Of a stretch of DNA of 64,000 nt, positions 46,601 to 58,840 are shown in pieces. The position numbers were made by a program, and so were the translations under genes. Position 1 is the stretch's first letter. Each line of letters begins with the position of its first letter. Under the pieces are notes generated by a model that saw nothing but the letters and a program-made list of their open reading frames with translations, made no database searches and was not told the origin of the DNA. Source of the DNA: Scatophagus argus (lineage: Eukaryota; Chordata; Actinopteri; Scatophagidae); NCBI RefSeq assembly GCF_020382885.2, contig NC_058506.1:7812001-7876000 (forward strand). Direction: 5' to 3'.

Positions 46601-49600
46601 CTGGTTTGTTTGAGTTGCGTCTTCAGTGCAGGTACTATGACTCTACATGTTACACCCAGTGAAAAGGGCACTAAAAGACGAGCTCTTCTTTATATGTATC
46701 TGAGGAGGTGTTTGGTAGGTAATAACATGAGCAGCAACAGGGACAATCTGCACTGACAATAGCAAATAATGATGTGATGAGACAATGGGGGCAAATGCGA
46801 AAAATTATTTTTTACAGCTGATCTAGTTTATGCCTAAGCTCTCAATCAACAAGCAGCAATAAGTTGCAAGGCTGCTGTAAACAGGAAGTAAGCCTCTGAG
46901 ATCTCATTTGTTCTTATGGAAGTGGAGACAGAAAGTAATATCACTCTCTTTTGGTTGCATTCCAGAGTCATAGGGAAAAGTTATGACTTGTCTGCATGGA
47001 ATTTAAAAATAACATAATGTTAAACAAATTCTAACAGACATGACTTTTATTCCCTGATGATCTTGGCAGTCCAAAAATTAGCTTTTGCTGCATTTCAAGT
47101 GAGTGAAACATGCTGGCTAGACTGCAGTGTTACCTTATATACTCCAAAATTACCATCTTTCATGTTGGCAGTCATTCATTAGTGTTTTTGGCAGTGAATA
47201 CAAAGAGAGGATTTATTTTAACAAAGAATGCAGTTGCCAGATGCTACATTCTTTTCTGCTTTACCAGAAGTTCACTGAACAGTGACGCTATTGCTTAAAG
47301 CACGACTTGTATGTGAATGATTCAGCTAGTGGTGTTTTGGTTTTTCAGCTTCCTTATGACTTCATATAGCAGAGTGATTGTAAGACGATGTACCATCCAA
47401 TGTAGCTTCCCAGTGGCTGTGTTTCCATATTTATAGTTGTGCAACAGTTGAGACTTGTACTTGTATTGACCCCCCACGCCATTTGAACCACATGTTTAAA
47501 CAGTCGCACATGGGAGAGCACCAGTGGTAGAGAGGGAGGGGGAGGCGTCACTTGTCACTTTGCAGTTCCCGCCAGCATGTCACAGACGCTCTTTCCCCTG
47601 GGAATTCAGTGAACCATGTGGTAATGTTCAGGTCAACACATTTAGTCTGTAGTGAACAAATAATTTGTTTAAGTAGGCCTCACTGTGGCTTCATATTTTA
47701 CATTTGTCAACACAAAAAAACATTTTGCTGTCTTTTAATGAGCCAAAACATTTGGTGTATGTAAATCAGCGTAGAACACCAGAAGCGTTCTATGCTGCAA
47801 CACAACTTCGAGCAAAACATCAGCAGTGTATGCTAGCCAGGCTGTAACATTAGCAGTGTGCTGTGCAGGGCAGTTTCAGGCATGCCTCCAAAACGGTGAC
47901 GTGGGGTAGGGATTCATCAGCATACTGGAAAGTGAGAATGGCGACTGAATAACAGGGCACTGAGTCACTGCCACTCAGCCAGATATGTAGGCAGGCACTG
48001 TCTGGAGTCTGCTCTCCTTGTCAGTGGGATAAAAAAAAAAAAAGAAGGAAAGAAGAAAAGCTTGATTCCGGTTCATGGCACTACTAAGAAAACTCCACTT
48101 GACTCCTCTCGTTTGTATTTGAGAAAAAAAAATCCAGCAGCATGAAACTTTCCGGTTTTGGAGCAGCTGCCAGTTCTGCAACCCTTATTCTCTCCATTAT
48201 GGCACTTTTAACATGATTCAGCTCACAGCTTCACTAGAACTAACAAGCTGACAGAGGAGGATCAGTGCCAAGAAGAATTTGTGAATGCTGGAGTTTCACT
48301 GTAAAGGTCAAGAGGCAAAGAATTGGTTTTTTTTGCAACTGCTGTTATGCAGTGAACAATAAATTATAAAATAAATCAATGAGGAATATGTTGTTTTCAG
48401 TGTTTACTCAGAAAACAAGTGGAAAATGTATAAATTTACCATCTCTGTTGAAACTAGGTCAGACTATTTCATGCACGATTGAGCATATAGAATTAACTGC
48501 CACTGAGTAGGGTGGGTTTTTTCATTCATCTGTTCTTTATTAATGCAAACGGAGCATATCCATGTACTTCTGCACTTCCAATGTATGGAAAGGTTGTACT
48601 TCTGGCTTTTCACTTGGTGCAGAGATCATTTGAGCGATTGTTTTGTTTTTTTGTTTTAAATGTAGGCCAGACCACTTGAGCTGCCATGTGAAGCATGTGC
48701 ATTCTTCAGAAAGACCATTTAAATGCCAAGTAACGGTAAGAGTCATTACTGTCACCTTTGTCACTGTTATTATTATTGCTATTACTGTTGTTGTTGTTGA
48801 TGGACTCGAACTCCACTGACCTTTAACCCCGTCTGCTGTGTGGCTGCAGGCCTGTACCTCTGCTTTCGCCACCAAAGACAGACTGCGTTCCCACATGATC
48901 CGACATGAAGGCAAGGTCACCTGTAGCATCTGTGGGAAGATGCTCAGCGCAGCCTACATCACCAGCCATCTGAAAACTCACGGACAGACCAACTTCAACT
49001 CCTGTAACAAAGGTATACCTTTCGTCTCAGAAACGCATAACCCATAACATGATAACGTTCACATTTCCGAAGCGTCCTCGGTTACAAATCATTTGTATCG
49101 CATCTCTTCTAAACTGCAAACTAAGACCTTGTCTGTGTCATGATCTATTTTTGCAGCCTTGCTCCACCTTGCTCTACCACAGTAGTAGTCATGAAAACAG
49201 CCTGTTATATACATCTTCAGTTGCATCACCCTGTTCTAATCCGACTTGTTTCCTTTTGAATCCTAATGTTTTAGTACTGTTGAAATCATACAATACATCC
49301 TTCTAATTAACAGCTGTTTTGAGTTGCTGCAGAGTACCAGTTAAATAATCTTTCTCGCATTTTTTTGGGTTTTTTCCAGAGAGTAACGAAGTCTGCAACT
49401 CTGCCTCAGCTACACCAGTGACCGTTTCTGCCCCAATCACCACGGCAATGAACCGGGGCAACAACAACAACAACCCTGTCACCATAGCCGCACAAATGAA
49501 CATTAGCACCAGCACGGTCAACATCACATCTCCAGTCAGCCTCCAGCACCCAGTCACCATCACCGGGCCTGTCAACATTGCCTCTGTCAACATCCCTGCC

Positions 49601-49744
49601 TCGGCACCCATGAATATAGCCCACCCAGTCGCAATAACGACCCCCATGCCTATGAATATGGCTGGTCCACTCAACATCGCCATGAGGCCAGTGGATAGCA
49701 TGTCTTTTCTGTCCCAAGTCTTGCCTTCTTCTCCACCCTGGTAA
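37626..49744 (+). CDS. vezf1: Vascular endothelial zinc finger 1, complete, five exons, 455 aa
   Basis: VEZF1 is a nuclear C2H2 transcription factor of endothelial development that binds G-rich promoter and insulator DNA (family knowledge). Exons: 37626-37658, 44918-45660, 48666-48729, 48850-49012 and 49380-49744, together 456 codons with all phases matching. The start MEPSWSTFLFQ parallels human MEANWTAFLFQ. Six C2H2 fingers: about res. 87-109, 190-212, 218-240, 248-271, 277-299 and 305-325. Between fingers 1 and 2 is a Ser/Thr-rich linker. The C-terminus has a run of five Asn, then repeated PVxI/PVNI units, ending MRPVDSMSFLSQ...SSPPW like human. It is shorter than the 521-aa human protein; the human Gln-rich segment after finger 6 is not found here. 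The downstream neighbour is ksr1 in the same orientation. Confidence 0.96.
39094..39210 (-). mobile_element. LINE-type 3' end in reverse orientation
   Basis: AAGATAAGATAAGATG then AACTTTATTGATCCCGCAGT and GGGGAAATTCACTTG is the reverse complement of the same kind of tail as at 26133. It lies in vezf1 intron 1. Confidence 0.65.
41165..41232. repeat. Fragment of a dispersed teleost repeat (internal part)
   Basis: AAGATGGCGGTGCAACTTTG, then GATATAAAAGGCTCACTTTC, resembles the inner part of the repeat whose end lies at 15128. Recognised from memory only. Confidence 0.4.
44402..44504. repeat. AT-rich palindromic TATATC/GATATA tract
   Basis: About 100 bases made of TATATC and its reverse complement GATATA with central TATATATA, so it can fold back on itself several ways. 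It lies 0.4 kb before vezf1 exon 2. Confidence 0.95.
44918..45660 (+). CDS. vezf1: vezf1 coding exon 2 (fingers 1-4 start)
   Basis: 743 nt, phase 0 to 2. Acceptor TTTCATCAGCAG is a NAGNAG tandem; use of the second AG (exon base 44918, Ala) gives FLFQANEALHHQ, matching human FLFQAHEASHHQ. Fingers: FICGYCNKAFRDSYHLRRHE, CEMCGKAFRDVYHLNRHKLS, CPICQQRFKRKDRMTYHVRS, and the start of the fourth, CSVCGKGFSR. Donor TTCCAG|GTAGGG. Confidence 0.96.
45661..48665. other. vezf1 intron 2, nothing recognised
   Basis: 3.0 kb between finger-4 half exons. No coding or repeat signal beyond simple A/T tracts. Confidence 0.7.
48666..48729 (+). CDS. vezf1: vezf1 coding exon 3
   Basis: 64 nt, phase 2 to 0, acceptor AAATGTAG|GCCAG. 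It encodes PDHLSCHVKHVHSSERPFKC then Q. Donor is CAA|GTAACG; a second donor, ACG|GTAAGA, lies 6 bases further in the same phase. The first gives the CQAC spacing (C-x2-C) seen in human (CQTC). Confidence 0.93.
48850..49012 (+). CDS. vezf1: vezf1 coding exon 4 (fingers 5-6)
   Basis: 163 nt, phase 0 to 1, acceptor GTGGCTGCAG|GCC. It encodes ACTSAFATKDRLRSHMIRHE, then CSICGKMLSAAYITSHLKTH, almost identical to human. Donor AACAAAG|GTATAC. Confidence 0.95.
49380..49744 (+). CDS. vezf1: vezf1 coding exon 5 (C-terminal PVxI repeats, stop)
   Basis: 365 nt including TAA at 49742-49744, acceptor TTTTTTCCAG|AGAGT. It encodes an Asn run (RGNNNNNPVT), then repeated units such as NITSPVSLQHPVTITGPVNI, ending in SSPPW. 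Human VEZF1 ends MRPVESMPFLPQ...TSPPW. Confidence 0.95.
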
Positions 49745-51900
49745 AAAAAAAAAAAAAGAAAAGAAAAACATGGAGAGAGAGCATTGAACTGGCCAGAAAG
49801 AAAGGGAAAATGAAGTAAACCAAGAGACTCCTGTCCTCATTATTTGCACCTCGAGCCCAGCTCTTTCTCCCTCAGTACCATGTTTACTTCATCAGACCCT
49901 GAAGTGAATATTGTGAAGCGAACACAAGCTGGTAGGAGCTCCCCAAGTCACAGCTGCGTCTCAACTAGTGATAAGTGGCTGACATGAGATGCAGAACACT
50001 TGAGTAGAAATCTAGTAGGATTTATCTTGAAATCAGGACAACCGTAAAACTTAGTGTAGTCAGTTAGAATGATGAAACTGTGATTTGTGACATGACAAAT
50101 GAGAGGAGAGGATTCCTCAAGCACCTTTGAGGACCCCGTAGGAAAACACCCCTGTGCTTTTGTAAAAGGGAGATGAGAAATGGACTGAAGCAATAACTAT
50201 AAATTGCTGTTTTTGATGTTTTACAAGTTCTCTCCCAAAGCCTCTGGGTGTTACTTTGTATGTTGTTTTTTTTTTAACTATAGCCTGCTAATCACTGTCT
50301 ATTTAATGTTATAGGAAATGAGTCTAGTAAAAGGGACAGCAGCTTCCACTTGCATGGAAGACTATTTTTTCACAGTACTATAGCTTTTTTTCTCTCAGAT
50401 AGTAGGTATGCTGTTGAGGTACAGTTACTAACTTGTACAGTTGACATAGTAATGTATTTTCATGTCAGCATTTTATTTTTTTCTTTTGTCAGTCAAGCGG
50501 ACATCTTATTGTCCTCTTGGCAATGAAAATATTTGTACTTTGTTTTCTATTTGAATGGAAACACAAAGGTTTGTTTTTATTTGCCTATTTGTCCTGTTTA
50601 TTTTTCCATGAAGTCAGAATGGAGTGAGTCTTGCACTGAAAGCATATCCTACATACAGGTGAACAGCAGTATTATCAAAGATCAAATTGGAGTCTTGAGT
50701 GTTTGGTTAGCCAATCAGCACTTGAGGGCCATCTAGTGACTGACCATGGAAAGGCCTGGCCTTGTAGTGAAGCTTTTTCAGGCTGTTACTGTCATCATAA
50801 TGGTGACTAATTAGTTTTGTCTGACTCTTATGTACACTGTTTTTTTTTTTTAAATCATTTTTTTCTGTTATCCCCAAGATGTTACCAAGGACCCGTCACT
50901 CAGGAAACACTTAAAAGCCCACTATTCATGAATTTGGTTCCTTTTTCAATTGACCGTATCGACCGTGTATATTGATTTGTTGATTTATTTTTTAAAATGT
51001 GCTTTATTAGATTTCCTAAATCATTTGGCATTAATTTGTTAAAAGATTTGACCAGACTTCCATCAGGGACAAGAAGTCCAACAGATTGATTTTGAACATA
51101 GCCGTCCATTGAAATAATCATTTACTGTGCAATGGCATACATGCTGTACTTTTTTCATATTTTCTTTGAAGTCAAGTTCTGCTCAGGCTGCATGATTATG
51201 TGGCTGAGGTCTGGATGAGTTTTATAAAATGCAAGTTTGTGTCCATTAAAATAACAGGACGAGATTGATGTTGCATGACCCCCAACACTGTAGCTACTGA
51301 ACATTAACTATTTTTAAATGAATGCCAGTGATCTCGACAGTGTTGCAGCTCTTTGAGTTGATGGAGTTTATACTTAAAAAAAAAAATGCAATATGCATGT
51401 TTGTCATTTTTCCCAAGTTTTGTTTTAAACAAAATATTAGTGTAGCTTTATTTTTTTGTTCTTATGCATTTACGTAGATACACTATGATAGTCTGTTTGC
51501 CAAATTTGATACAATGATAATGTGTTAAACTGAACATTTCTTGTGGAATTGAACATCTCTTTATTTTTAAGGAAAACAAATAATTGGAAATTCCAGGACC
51601 CTTGTGAAAGCAGTTGAATGTATATCTTTGTACAAAACTATTTTAGTTCCAAGGATATGGTAGTTACGATAGATGTGAAAGATAAGATAACCTTTTTATA
51701 AAACTTTTGTATTAGAACATTAACAATGGTAATTTTGTATATATGAGAGGCTAGGCTTTCTGATTAGCAGAAAGGTCAAACATTCCTACATTTTTTTTAA
51801 ATGTATGTTTGTCAAATTATTACATAAACATGCGCAACGTTATGTGCCTTTTATTTGGGTTGTCTAAATAAAAGAAAACTATGAAATGTGTTCCTATGTT
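49745..51900 (+). other. vezf1: vezf1 3' untranslated region with polyadenylation signal
   Basis: About 2.1 kb of AU-rich sequence follows the stop, with ATTTA-type and T-rich stretches and no gene. The hexamer AATAAA at 51867-51872 is a good candidate poly(A) signal. The end is inferred from that signal. Confidence 0.6.
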
Positions 51901-54900
51901 TAAGTAATGTTCAGCATTAAGTGTTTGAAGCACGGCTTCAAATATGTTTGAGTTCATGTGATTCATCTCTGGTAGAGAATTTCCAGCACTTTTTCTTCTG
52001 CTCGCAAACAATTCCCATTCAACACAAACCTTTAAATGCCTTGGCTTGCACACTCTGTTGCACCAACCCATAGCTGTGAACACTACACATTGTTTAGTGT
52101 CTGAATTCATAAAACCAAACCAGAAAACTCTGCTCACAATAGGCTATCACAAAATAAAGTGCTGACTGGAGGAAAAGAGGAGCACTAACTTGAGTGACCT
52201 TCAACTTTACATTTGTAGCCTGTGTACTGATATTTATCCTTTCCAACCATTTTCCAAAGCGTATTGCTAGTGTTTTGGATTGACTGCAGCAAAGCAAGGC
52301 TTCCAGGCCAGATGAGCCATCCTCAGTATCCTCAGGAACACACTGAGCATAATGTTATACAGCCCAGCCATATACTAGGTTTGAGCTAATGTTGGTAGTT
52401 TGTGTGAAAGTAGGGAGCATCATGGGGTAAACTGTAAAGAGGCGTGTACAAAGAACTTGTCTGCAGCTAGCCCTGAAAGACAGCATCTAAGTCAGCTAGC
52501 TGCAGGAGACAGTCGAACAAGGTAAACATCCAAATAGTTTGGCTTCACAGATGGGTTGTTGATTACCAGAGCACTTCTCAGCAACCGGTTTTAAATACAT
52601 TTTGAAAATCATAAAGTTTGAAGAGACACAGAGCCAGTGCAATGACGCTCAAAGCATTTTTTTTTTAAAAAAAAAAAAAGAAACATAAAATATAAAGTTA
52701 CACACTCTCCAGGGCCAGACTGGGATAATAATTCAGGCTAAATAACTAGCTGCCTCCCAGGGAACACATTCAAACCAGAACTGCACTCATGCTCGCTTGA
52801 ATAAGTCTGCTGATTCTTCTCTGATCTCACTCAATGACAATTTGTTTTCAACCACAGAACTGCCTCTGTCAATTCTAAACACCCTCGTGCTTGAAAATCC
52901 CTCCGGAGCAGCTGTTTCTGAGCTGGCGGCGTTGCCACATCTGGCTCAAACAATCATACCACATTCAGAGTCACTTGGATCATACAGCTTGCCTACTGTT
53001 CATTCAAACCACTGGAAACTCTTGTGCTGCTCGCATTTTTTTACTGAGTCACAACCAAACGCAACACATCATCCCTAAAGTGGACAATTAGTGTAGGCAG
53101 AATGTAACCAATCATAAAGGCCACCGCTCCAACATGATTTGATAAAGAACTTAATGTTCGAAATGATGTTCCATTTTATTGAATGTGTTCTGCTTCCAAT
53201 TCACATAACTTTCTTTAAAGAGCGTGTTAGAAGCAAAAGTCATTTTCTGGATTCTAGATTGTAATCTGTCATAATCTGTTTTATTTGAAGCCATCTCAGA
53301 GCTACAAACAGAAATATCTAACTCTCTTAAGAAGGTCTTGAAAGCAGGATATGATACTCAGTGTTCTTTGCAGTACAGAGTTGTCCAGCAGATGGTGTTG
53401 TCTATGCATCTTTCACTGTTGTGTACCATTTGAGTCGTGTCTAGTTTTATCTGCACTGTGTTCCCCCTATAAGGAATAATCTAAATTGTCCTCAGCGTGC
53501 CGACATTGATTTACATTCTCCTGAATGATAGCATACTTTAATAGTAAAGTGGGAGGAACTGAGAAGCTCAAAGAGAGAACCAGAGAACAGTACCTGCTGG
53601 TGGACATATCACAGAGTTGACCTCCTATGTGTGGAGGAGCAATTTACTATTAAGTCAAATGTTTCTCTTAGATTACAAAATGTTAAAGTGTGACAGTGTC
53701 CTACTCCGTTCCAAGGTACTGACATTCCTAAAGGTCAGTAAGAGCAGACAAGATGCTGATCACTGGCAATGTCTGCATTTCCTTTTATTGCTTTGAAATC
53801 AAGTGGAGTCAAACAGCAAAGGCTAAAGCACATGTTCTGTGCTGGTAAAGAACCGAAGCTCACCACTACTCTCTCTTCTTTGCCCTCTGACCTTAAGCTG
53901 CTGTGTGTGCAGTTAAAATAATAAAGGTGAGAAGACCGCCCTGTCCCTTACCAAAAAAAAGAGCTCACTTGGCTACTCTGTAGGGTGGAGAGTTCAAATG
54001 GAGTTCACAGAAGGCTTGCTCACTGTTACTTCCTGTTTTCACATTAATAATATCAAATAGACAATGGACACAGTTCTATAATCTAGGTCTTTAAAGGGGC
54101 TTAAAAATAAAATAAAAAGAAGACATTTCAGAAGCTCTAGAGCTCTCCATTGCGTCTCTGTGGATTTTAAAAGTTTTGATTTCCATATGTGTTCGTTGAG
54201 CTCTGGGGAGTCCTAAAGGAAAGAAAGGCGTTCACTGAATTGTGAGACAAATAATGGCTGTGTCCAATTGAAAAAAAACCCAACATATTTCTCAAACAAG
54301 CAAAGATTTATGATTTAATCTGTACAAGTAAGAAAAGAAACAACAATTATTATAGCACATTATGATGCCTGTAAACTGATATTAAAATACTAGAATACCA
54401 GTGGACAGTCAAAGCTTCATTTCTGCTCTTGTTCTCATTCAGACAACCAACAGTTTTTTGTTGTTGTTTTTTTCATTGCAGACAGCTGAAGGCCATTAGA
54501 AACACGCAGTTCCCCTTGAATTGCTTCGGACTGAGGTATGGCACGGTGAATGACCACATAACATCATGAATCTAGACCTTGCTCAACCTACGGTGACTGT
54601 TCGTTACCCTTATGACGTGGGAAATGAGAATGTTGACACAGAATTTCCTACGGACTGTGGGGAACTTTTTTGTCTTATTAAACTGTGTGTTAAACCTTAT
54701 CTAATTAGTAAGTTGGGCTTAAAAACGTACTTTTAAAACTCGCCTTAAGCACGAAAAAGCTAAAACAGTGTTTACGTAAGTCGGGGTATGATTTTTAAGA
54801 GTCGTACACAGAGACTCCTAAACGTTGTAAAATAAGGACTGCAATCATGCCTGCCCAAAATGCCCTCTCTCAAGCACTGAATGAGCCCAAAGCGTGGCTC

Positions 54901-55353
54901 GGGGGTGATATGTCACGACTTCAGACGTCAGTCATACTGAATAGTTTTCCTTCCTGTGTTTTGTTGTTCACTGTTCTTCAAACTGACGATTTGGTGTTAT
55001 TTTATGTTGAATCCATCATGTCAGCTGTTTCGTGTTGTGTAGGTGTTTGAGTGTTATGACAGGCCATGCATCTTTTGCTGCCCCTGCTGGTTATGCCTAG
55101 TTGACACAGTTTAGATAAGATAAATAATTTGTGAGCTGAGAACAAGTACTAACACTTAGAAACATCTAAATGCATCTGTTTGTGTATACGTAATCTCAAT
55201 TGTGAGAATAACAAAATATGTCATGCTTGTGGATTTTGACACAGAGAATTCAACTACTACCCAGACATGGATGCCATGTGTTAGGCTACTTTAAGAGCAT
55301 GACCTAATCAGTGTAGGCCTAAGTGCATGAGTTAAGGTATGATAAAAGCCTCA

Positions 55354-55511
55354 AGAAAATAAAGTTTACAACTAATATTAAATAGCTCCTTAAAGCCTTC
55401 CTTCACTGCCACTGTTGCCTTTCAATAATTCTGGAGGCAAAGAAGAGCTGATATTGGCAGGGTGTTCTGTTGGCATGTCACCATCAAATCTGTGCTGTTA
55501 ATATAGCAGGA
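55354..55511 (+). repeat. Direct repeat copy A (about 158 bp)
   Basis: Shares with 56529-56697 an almost identical sequence, for example AATAAAGTTTACAACTAATA at the start and CAAATCTGTGCTGTTAATAT near the end, in the same orientation 1.2 kb apart. It contains no frame of note. Confidence 0.9.
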
Positions 55512-56528
55512 CTGATATATATACAATTGTCTTATTGTCCTATCTTAATAACTAGACCTGCATCAAAATAATGTATCCAAATGGTGCAATGAGCGGGGTC
55601 TGTAAAGCAAAGGATGTAAGTTTTTTGAGTTATTTTTTTAAGTCCCTGTCTGGGCTCAACCCCCCATACCTGAAGGGTTAGCTCCTGGAAATCCTGGCCA
55701 GCAAAGACGATGGAATCAGACTGTCCACAGTCTAATTTAATCTGAAGCCATGAGCCTTGTGCTACAAGTGGTGTCTTGGCTGTCCAATAGTACAACAGTT
55801 TAAACGGCTTAAGAGCCTGTCAGGCTGGGGAAGGATCATGCTATCCTCAGCTGAGTGAGTCGTGTCAGCAAGCTGTCAAGTGCCTATGCAAAATTTCTGA
55901 ATACATTGCAGGTATTATTTGGATTGCCTGCGTGATGCACATCATTTATTACTGGACAAAGGTCAGTAATCCTTCAGGTCAAGTAACCATGTAGGAGGAA
56001 AATGAACTCTTGGAAAAAGCTGCAGCGAAAAGAGAGAACACAGACGAGGAGGAACAAGCGGTGAGGCGCTGAAATGTTTTTTAATCAGAGATGCTGGAGG
56101 TCTTTCCTGAAATACACTACATATGGGAGCAAATTTGAGTTTTGATTTTCAGGGAGAATAATGGCTTCTGCTATGCTCACATTGCACCTGTTTGTGATCT
56201 GTCAAGTGAGTGGCTAAGCAACCACAAAGACAATCACTTTCACGCTACCTTCTTGTGTAATACACAACAACGCAACAAATGTTTATTCAACAGATGTTAA
56301 GCCAGGCATGGTATGGAAGAAGTTTAAATTAATATTTCTCTGAAACTGCAGGTTTTTACTGGGAAACAGACATATCTTTTTGCCTATAGGTAGTAATGAA
56401 TAACATTCTGTTTGCAGCATTGTCAAACAAAATGAAATAACACAGCTCTCACTCTCCTTTCTGTGTTTGTACAAATTATGCTTTATGTGATATTTGAAGT
56501 ATGATGTCAGCGATTGATAAAACTCTCT

Positions 56529-56697
56529 AGAAAATAAAGTTTACAACTAATATTATATAGCTCCTTAAAGCCTTCCTTCACTCCGTCGCCACTGTTGCCT
56601 TTCAATAACTTGATTCTGAAGGCAAAGAAGAGCTGATATTGGCAGGGTGTTCTGTTGGCATGTCACCATCAAATCTGTGCTGTTAATATAGCAGGAC
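56529..56697 (+). repeat. Direct repeat copy B (about 169 bp)
   Basis: Second copy of 55354-55511. It differs by small insertions (CGTC near 56585; TTGA near 56610) and single-base changes. Confidence 0.9.
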
Positions 56698-57900
56698 AGA
56701 ATTTACAAAGTACTGGAGCAACAACAACTTGGTGTTGTGTCTGTTTCATTCCACTGCTGCAATGGTTCTAGACTGATTTACAGCTTTATGTTAAAGCAGT
56801 CTCACATTGCAGTGTTATTTCAGAGGAATTAAGATTTCAGAATTAGTTTCAGTTTTAGATTGGAGGTTGAGCCAGTGGTGTACCAAAACACACTGAACAA
56901 GGTTTCTAATTCTTTAATGTGGTTTTTCGCTCCTGCATGTGACCATGCAAGGCTCCTGTTTGGACTGGTGCATGTCTGACCAGTGAAGAGATGCAGTGCA
57001 ATTTTCCTTGCAATCAAAATATGAGAAGGGACAGAAAGACAGATGGAGAGGAGGAACACAGGGCTCCATGAGAAGTGACTCACATTCCATTGTATAATCA
57101 GGGTATATTAAAGGCAGGAACATCGCACCCTCATTGCAGCAATGAGCCATGTGTACTGTTGCTTCGTGGCTGTGGAAGCCTGCACTCTCCTCCCACCCCC
57201 ATACATATGATATGCATTGTCCTGATATGAGGACAGTGCATATTGGTTAAGGTGTGCATGCACACCATGCAACATGCAAGTGGAATGTCAACTATGTGGG
57301 CTTTGATTGACAGGTGAGAAGGGTGCTGTGTACTGATGGCAGACTGTACTTTTAATGAAATACGTAACAAACCAGTGAGCTATTAATCATAGCGCCAATA
57401 TTTCTATATCATTCCTGTAGTCTGCATCTCTGTTTCCCTACACCGAGTATGTATCTGACAGTGCATGGTGCTGCGAGTGAGGTGAAAGGTGGTGATTATT
57501 CTCGGGGCCCATAGCAACTCTTGCATCGCCAGCCCTGCCTCTCCACACTACTGTGCAACTGTGCTGTAGCACTGTAGGAGAAAGAGGATTGTTTTGGACC
57601 CCAGAATTCCTCACAGCACCGATATAATGCAGAACCTATCAAATTACTTCATAGGACTTTTTTTTATGAGCTTTACTGTCAGAAAATAGGCCTTTTCCAG
57701 GGTTGACAGTTTGACTTGTTATGCAAGGAAAAGCACAAGTAATAATGATGGCAACACCAGTGCACAACAGGTCTTTTTCACAGAAGACATTTTGACTTGT
57801 CAGGAAGTGCAGGTATTACTTATGACCCTCAGTCTGGATCTGTTTGCTTTAAGTGTCCAAATATGTCATGACAGAGTGACATGAACCAGAATGCACATAT

Positions 57901-58140
57901 GCTATATGGACAAAAGTACTGGAGCACCACACCAACACACCGACAGGGACTTTAAGGACATCTTGTTCTAAATACACAGACAGCTTTGCAGCTATAACAG
58001 CTTCCACTCTTCTGGGAAGGCTTTCCGCAAGATTTTTAAATGTTTCTGTGGGAATTTGTGCCCATTCATGCTGTAGAGCATTTGTGAGATCAGGCACTGA
58101 TGTTAGACAAAAAGGCCTGGCTCGCAATCTCTCCTTCCTG
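57901..58140 (-). mobile_element. Tc1/mariner-like transposase remnant (C-terminal end plus terminal sequence)
   Basis: On the minus strand the translation contains TSVPDLTNALQHEWAQIP and then ESLPRRVEAVIAAK, which I recognise as the C-terminal end of a teleost Tc1-like transposase. The element's terminal sequence CTATATGGACAAAAGTACT follows on the plus strand at 57902. The rest of the transposase (DNA-binding and DDE core) is missing, so this is a truncated dead copy. The frame runs into unrelated sequence upstream (about 58150). Confidence 0.8.
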
Positions 58141-58840
58141 TTTATGTTTATTTTACCTTCTTTTGCATGTCTAAACGACTTCTTTGAAAAAGGCTGTGTG
58201 AGGTCCCTAACTGGAGCACCTACATGAAATGCAGCCATTATTCATATTGTACATAACACATGAACTTTTCCTGTTTTTCTGTCTTGTAATAATTTCAGTG
58301 TACTGTATTTTAAAAAGAAAGTCACTGGCGTAACAACTTTGGCAGAAAACAACTATGACTGTTCTTTTTTTCTTCATTTCTATGTGTGTGTGAGCACGCA
58401 CACCACAGGGTGGGGGAGGTCGAGGGGATGGAAGAGTGCAGGTTTTTGTAATCTGTGTGACTCCATTTCCCATGTTGCACCGCGCCCCATGATGTTCCCA
58501 ACAGCTGACAGACGGTGAAAGCCTCTGCCAGAGCTGTCGGTAGAAGAGAGTAGCCTCTCGTCGGTAGCCCACACGGACTGAAAATACAAGTGGCGTACTG
58601 CTGGACTTTGTACCGCTTCACGACCCTGGTTACCGTCGAGCATCTTGCTTTGATAAAAAAAAGAAATACAAATATTCATATACATTTAGTGTGCATCCTG
58701 ACTTTTCCTGATCGGAGCTGGGGACCTTTACTGTAAGCTAACTTCCACAATAGGTCGCTGCGTCGCCGGACTGCTGCATATGTTTTATTCGAGCTTAGCA
58801 GTTTGACTCCAGCCCATCCAGCCGTGCCCAATGCTGAGGA

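Larger units (their letters stand above)
51901..58840. other. Intergenic region between vezf1 and ksr1
   Basis: About 6.9 kb. It holds two diverged direct copies of a roughly 160-base sequence (55354 and 56529), scattered fragments of a dispersed repeat (57705-57802), and a Tc1-like transposase remnant (57901-58140). The last 350 bases are CpG-richer and probably the ksr1 promoter/5'UTR. Confidence 0.7.

Noticed and set aside
57849..58238. Possible host gene of 129 codons
   Set aside because: Its middle is a Tc1-like transposase C-terminus and the rest is fortuitous read-through of flanking DNA.
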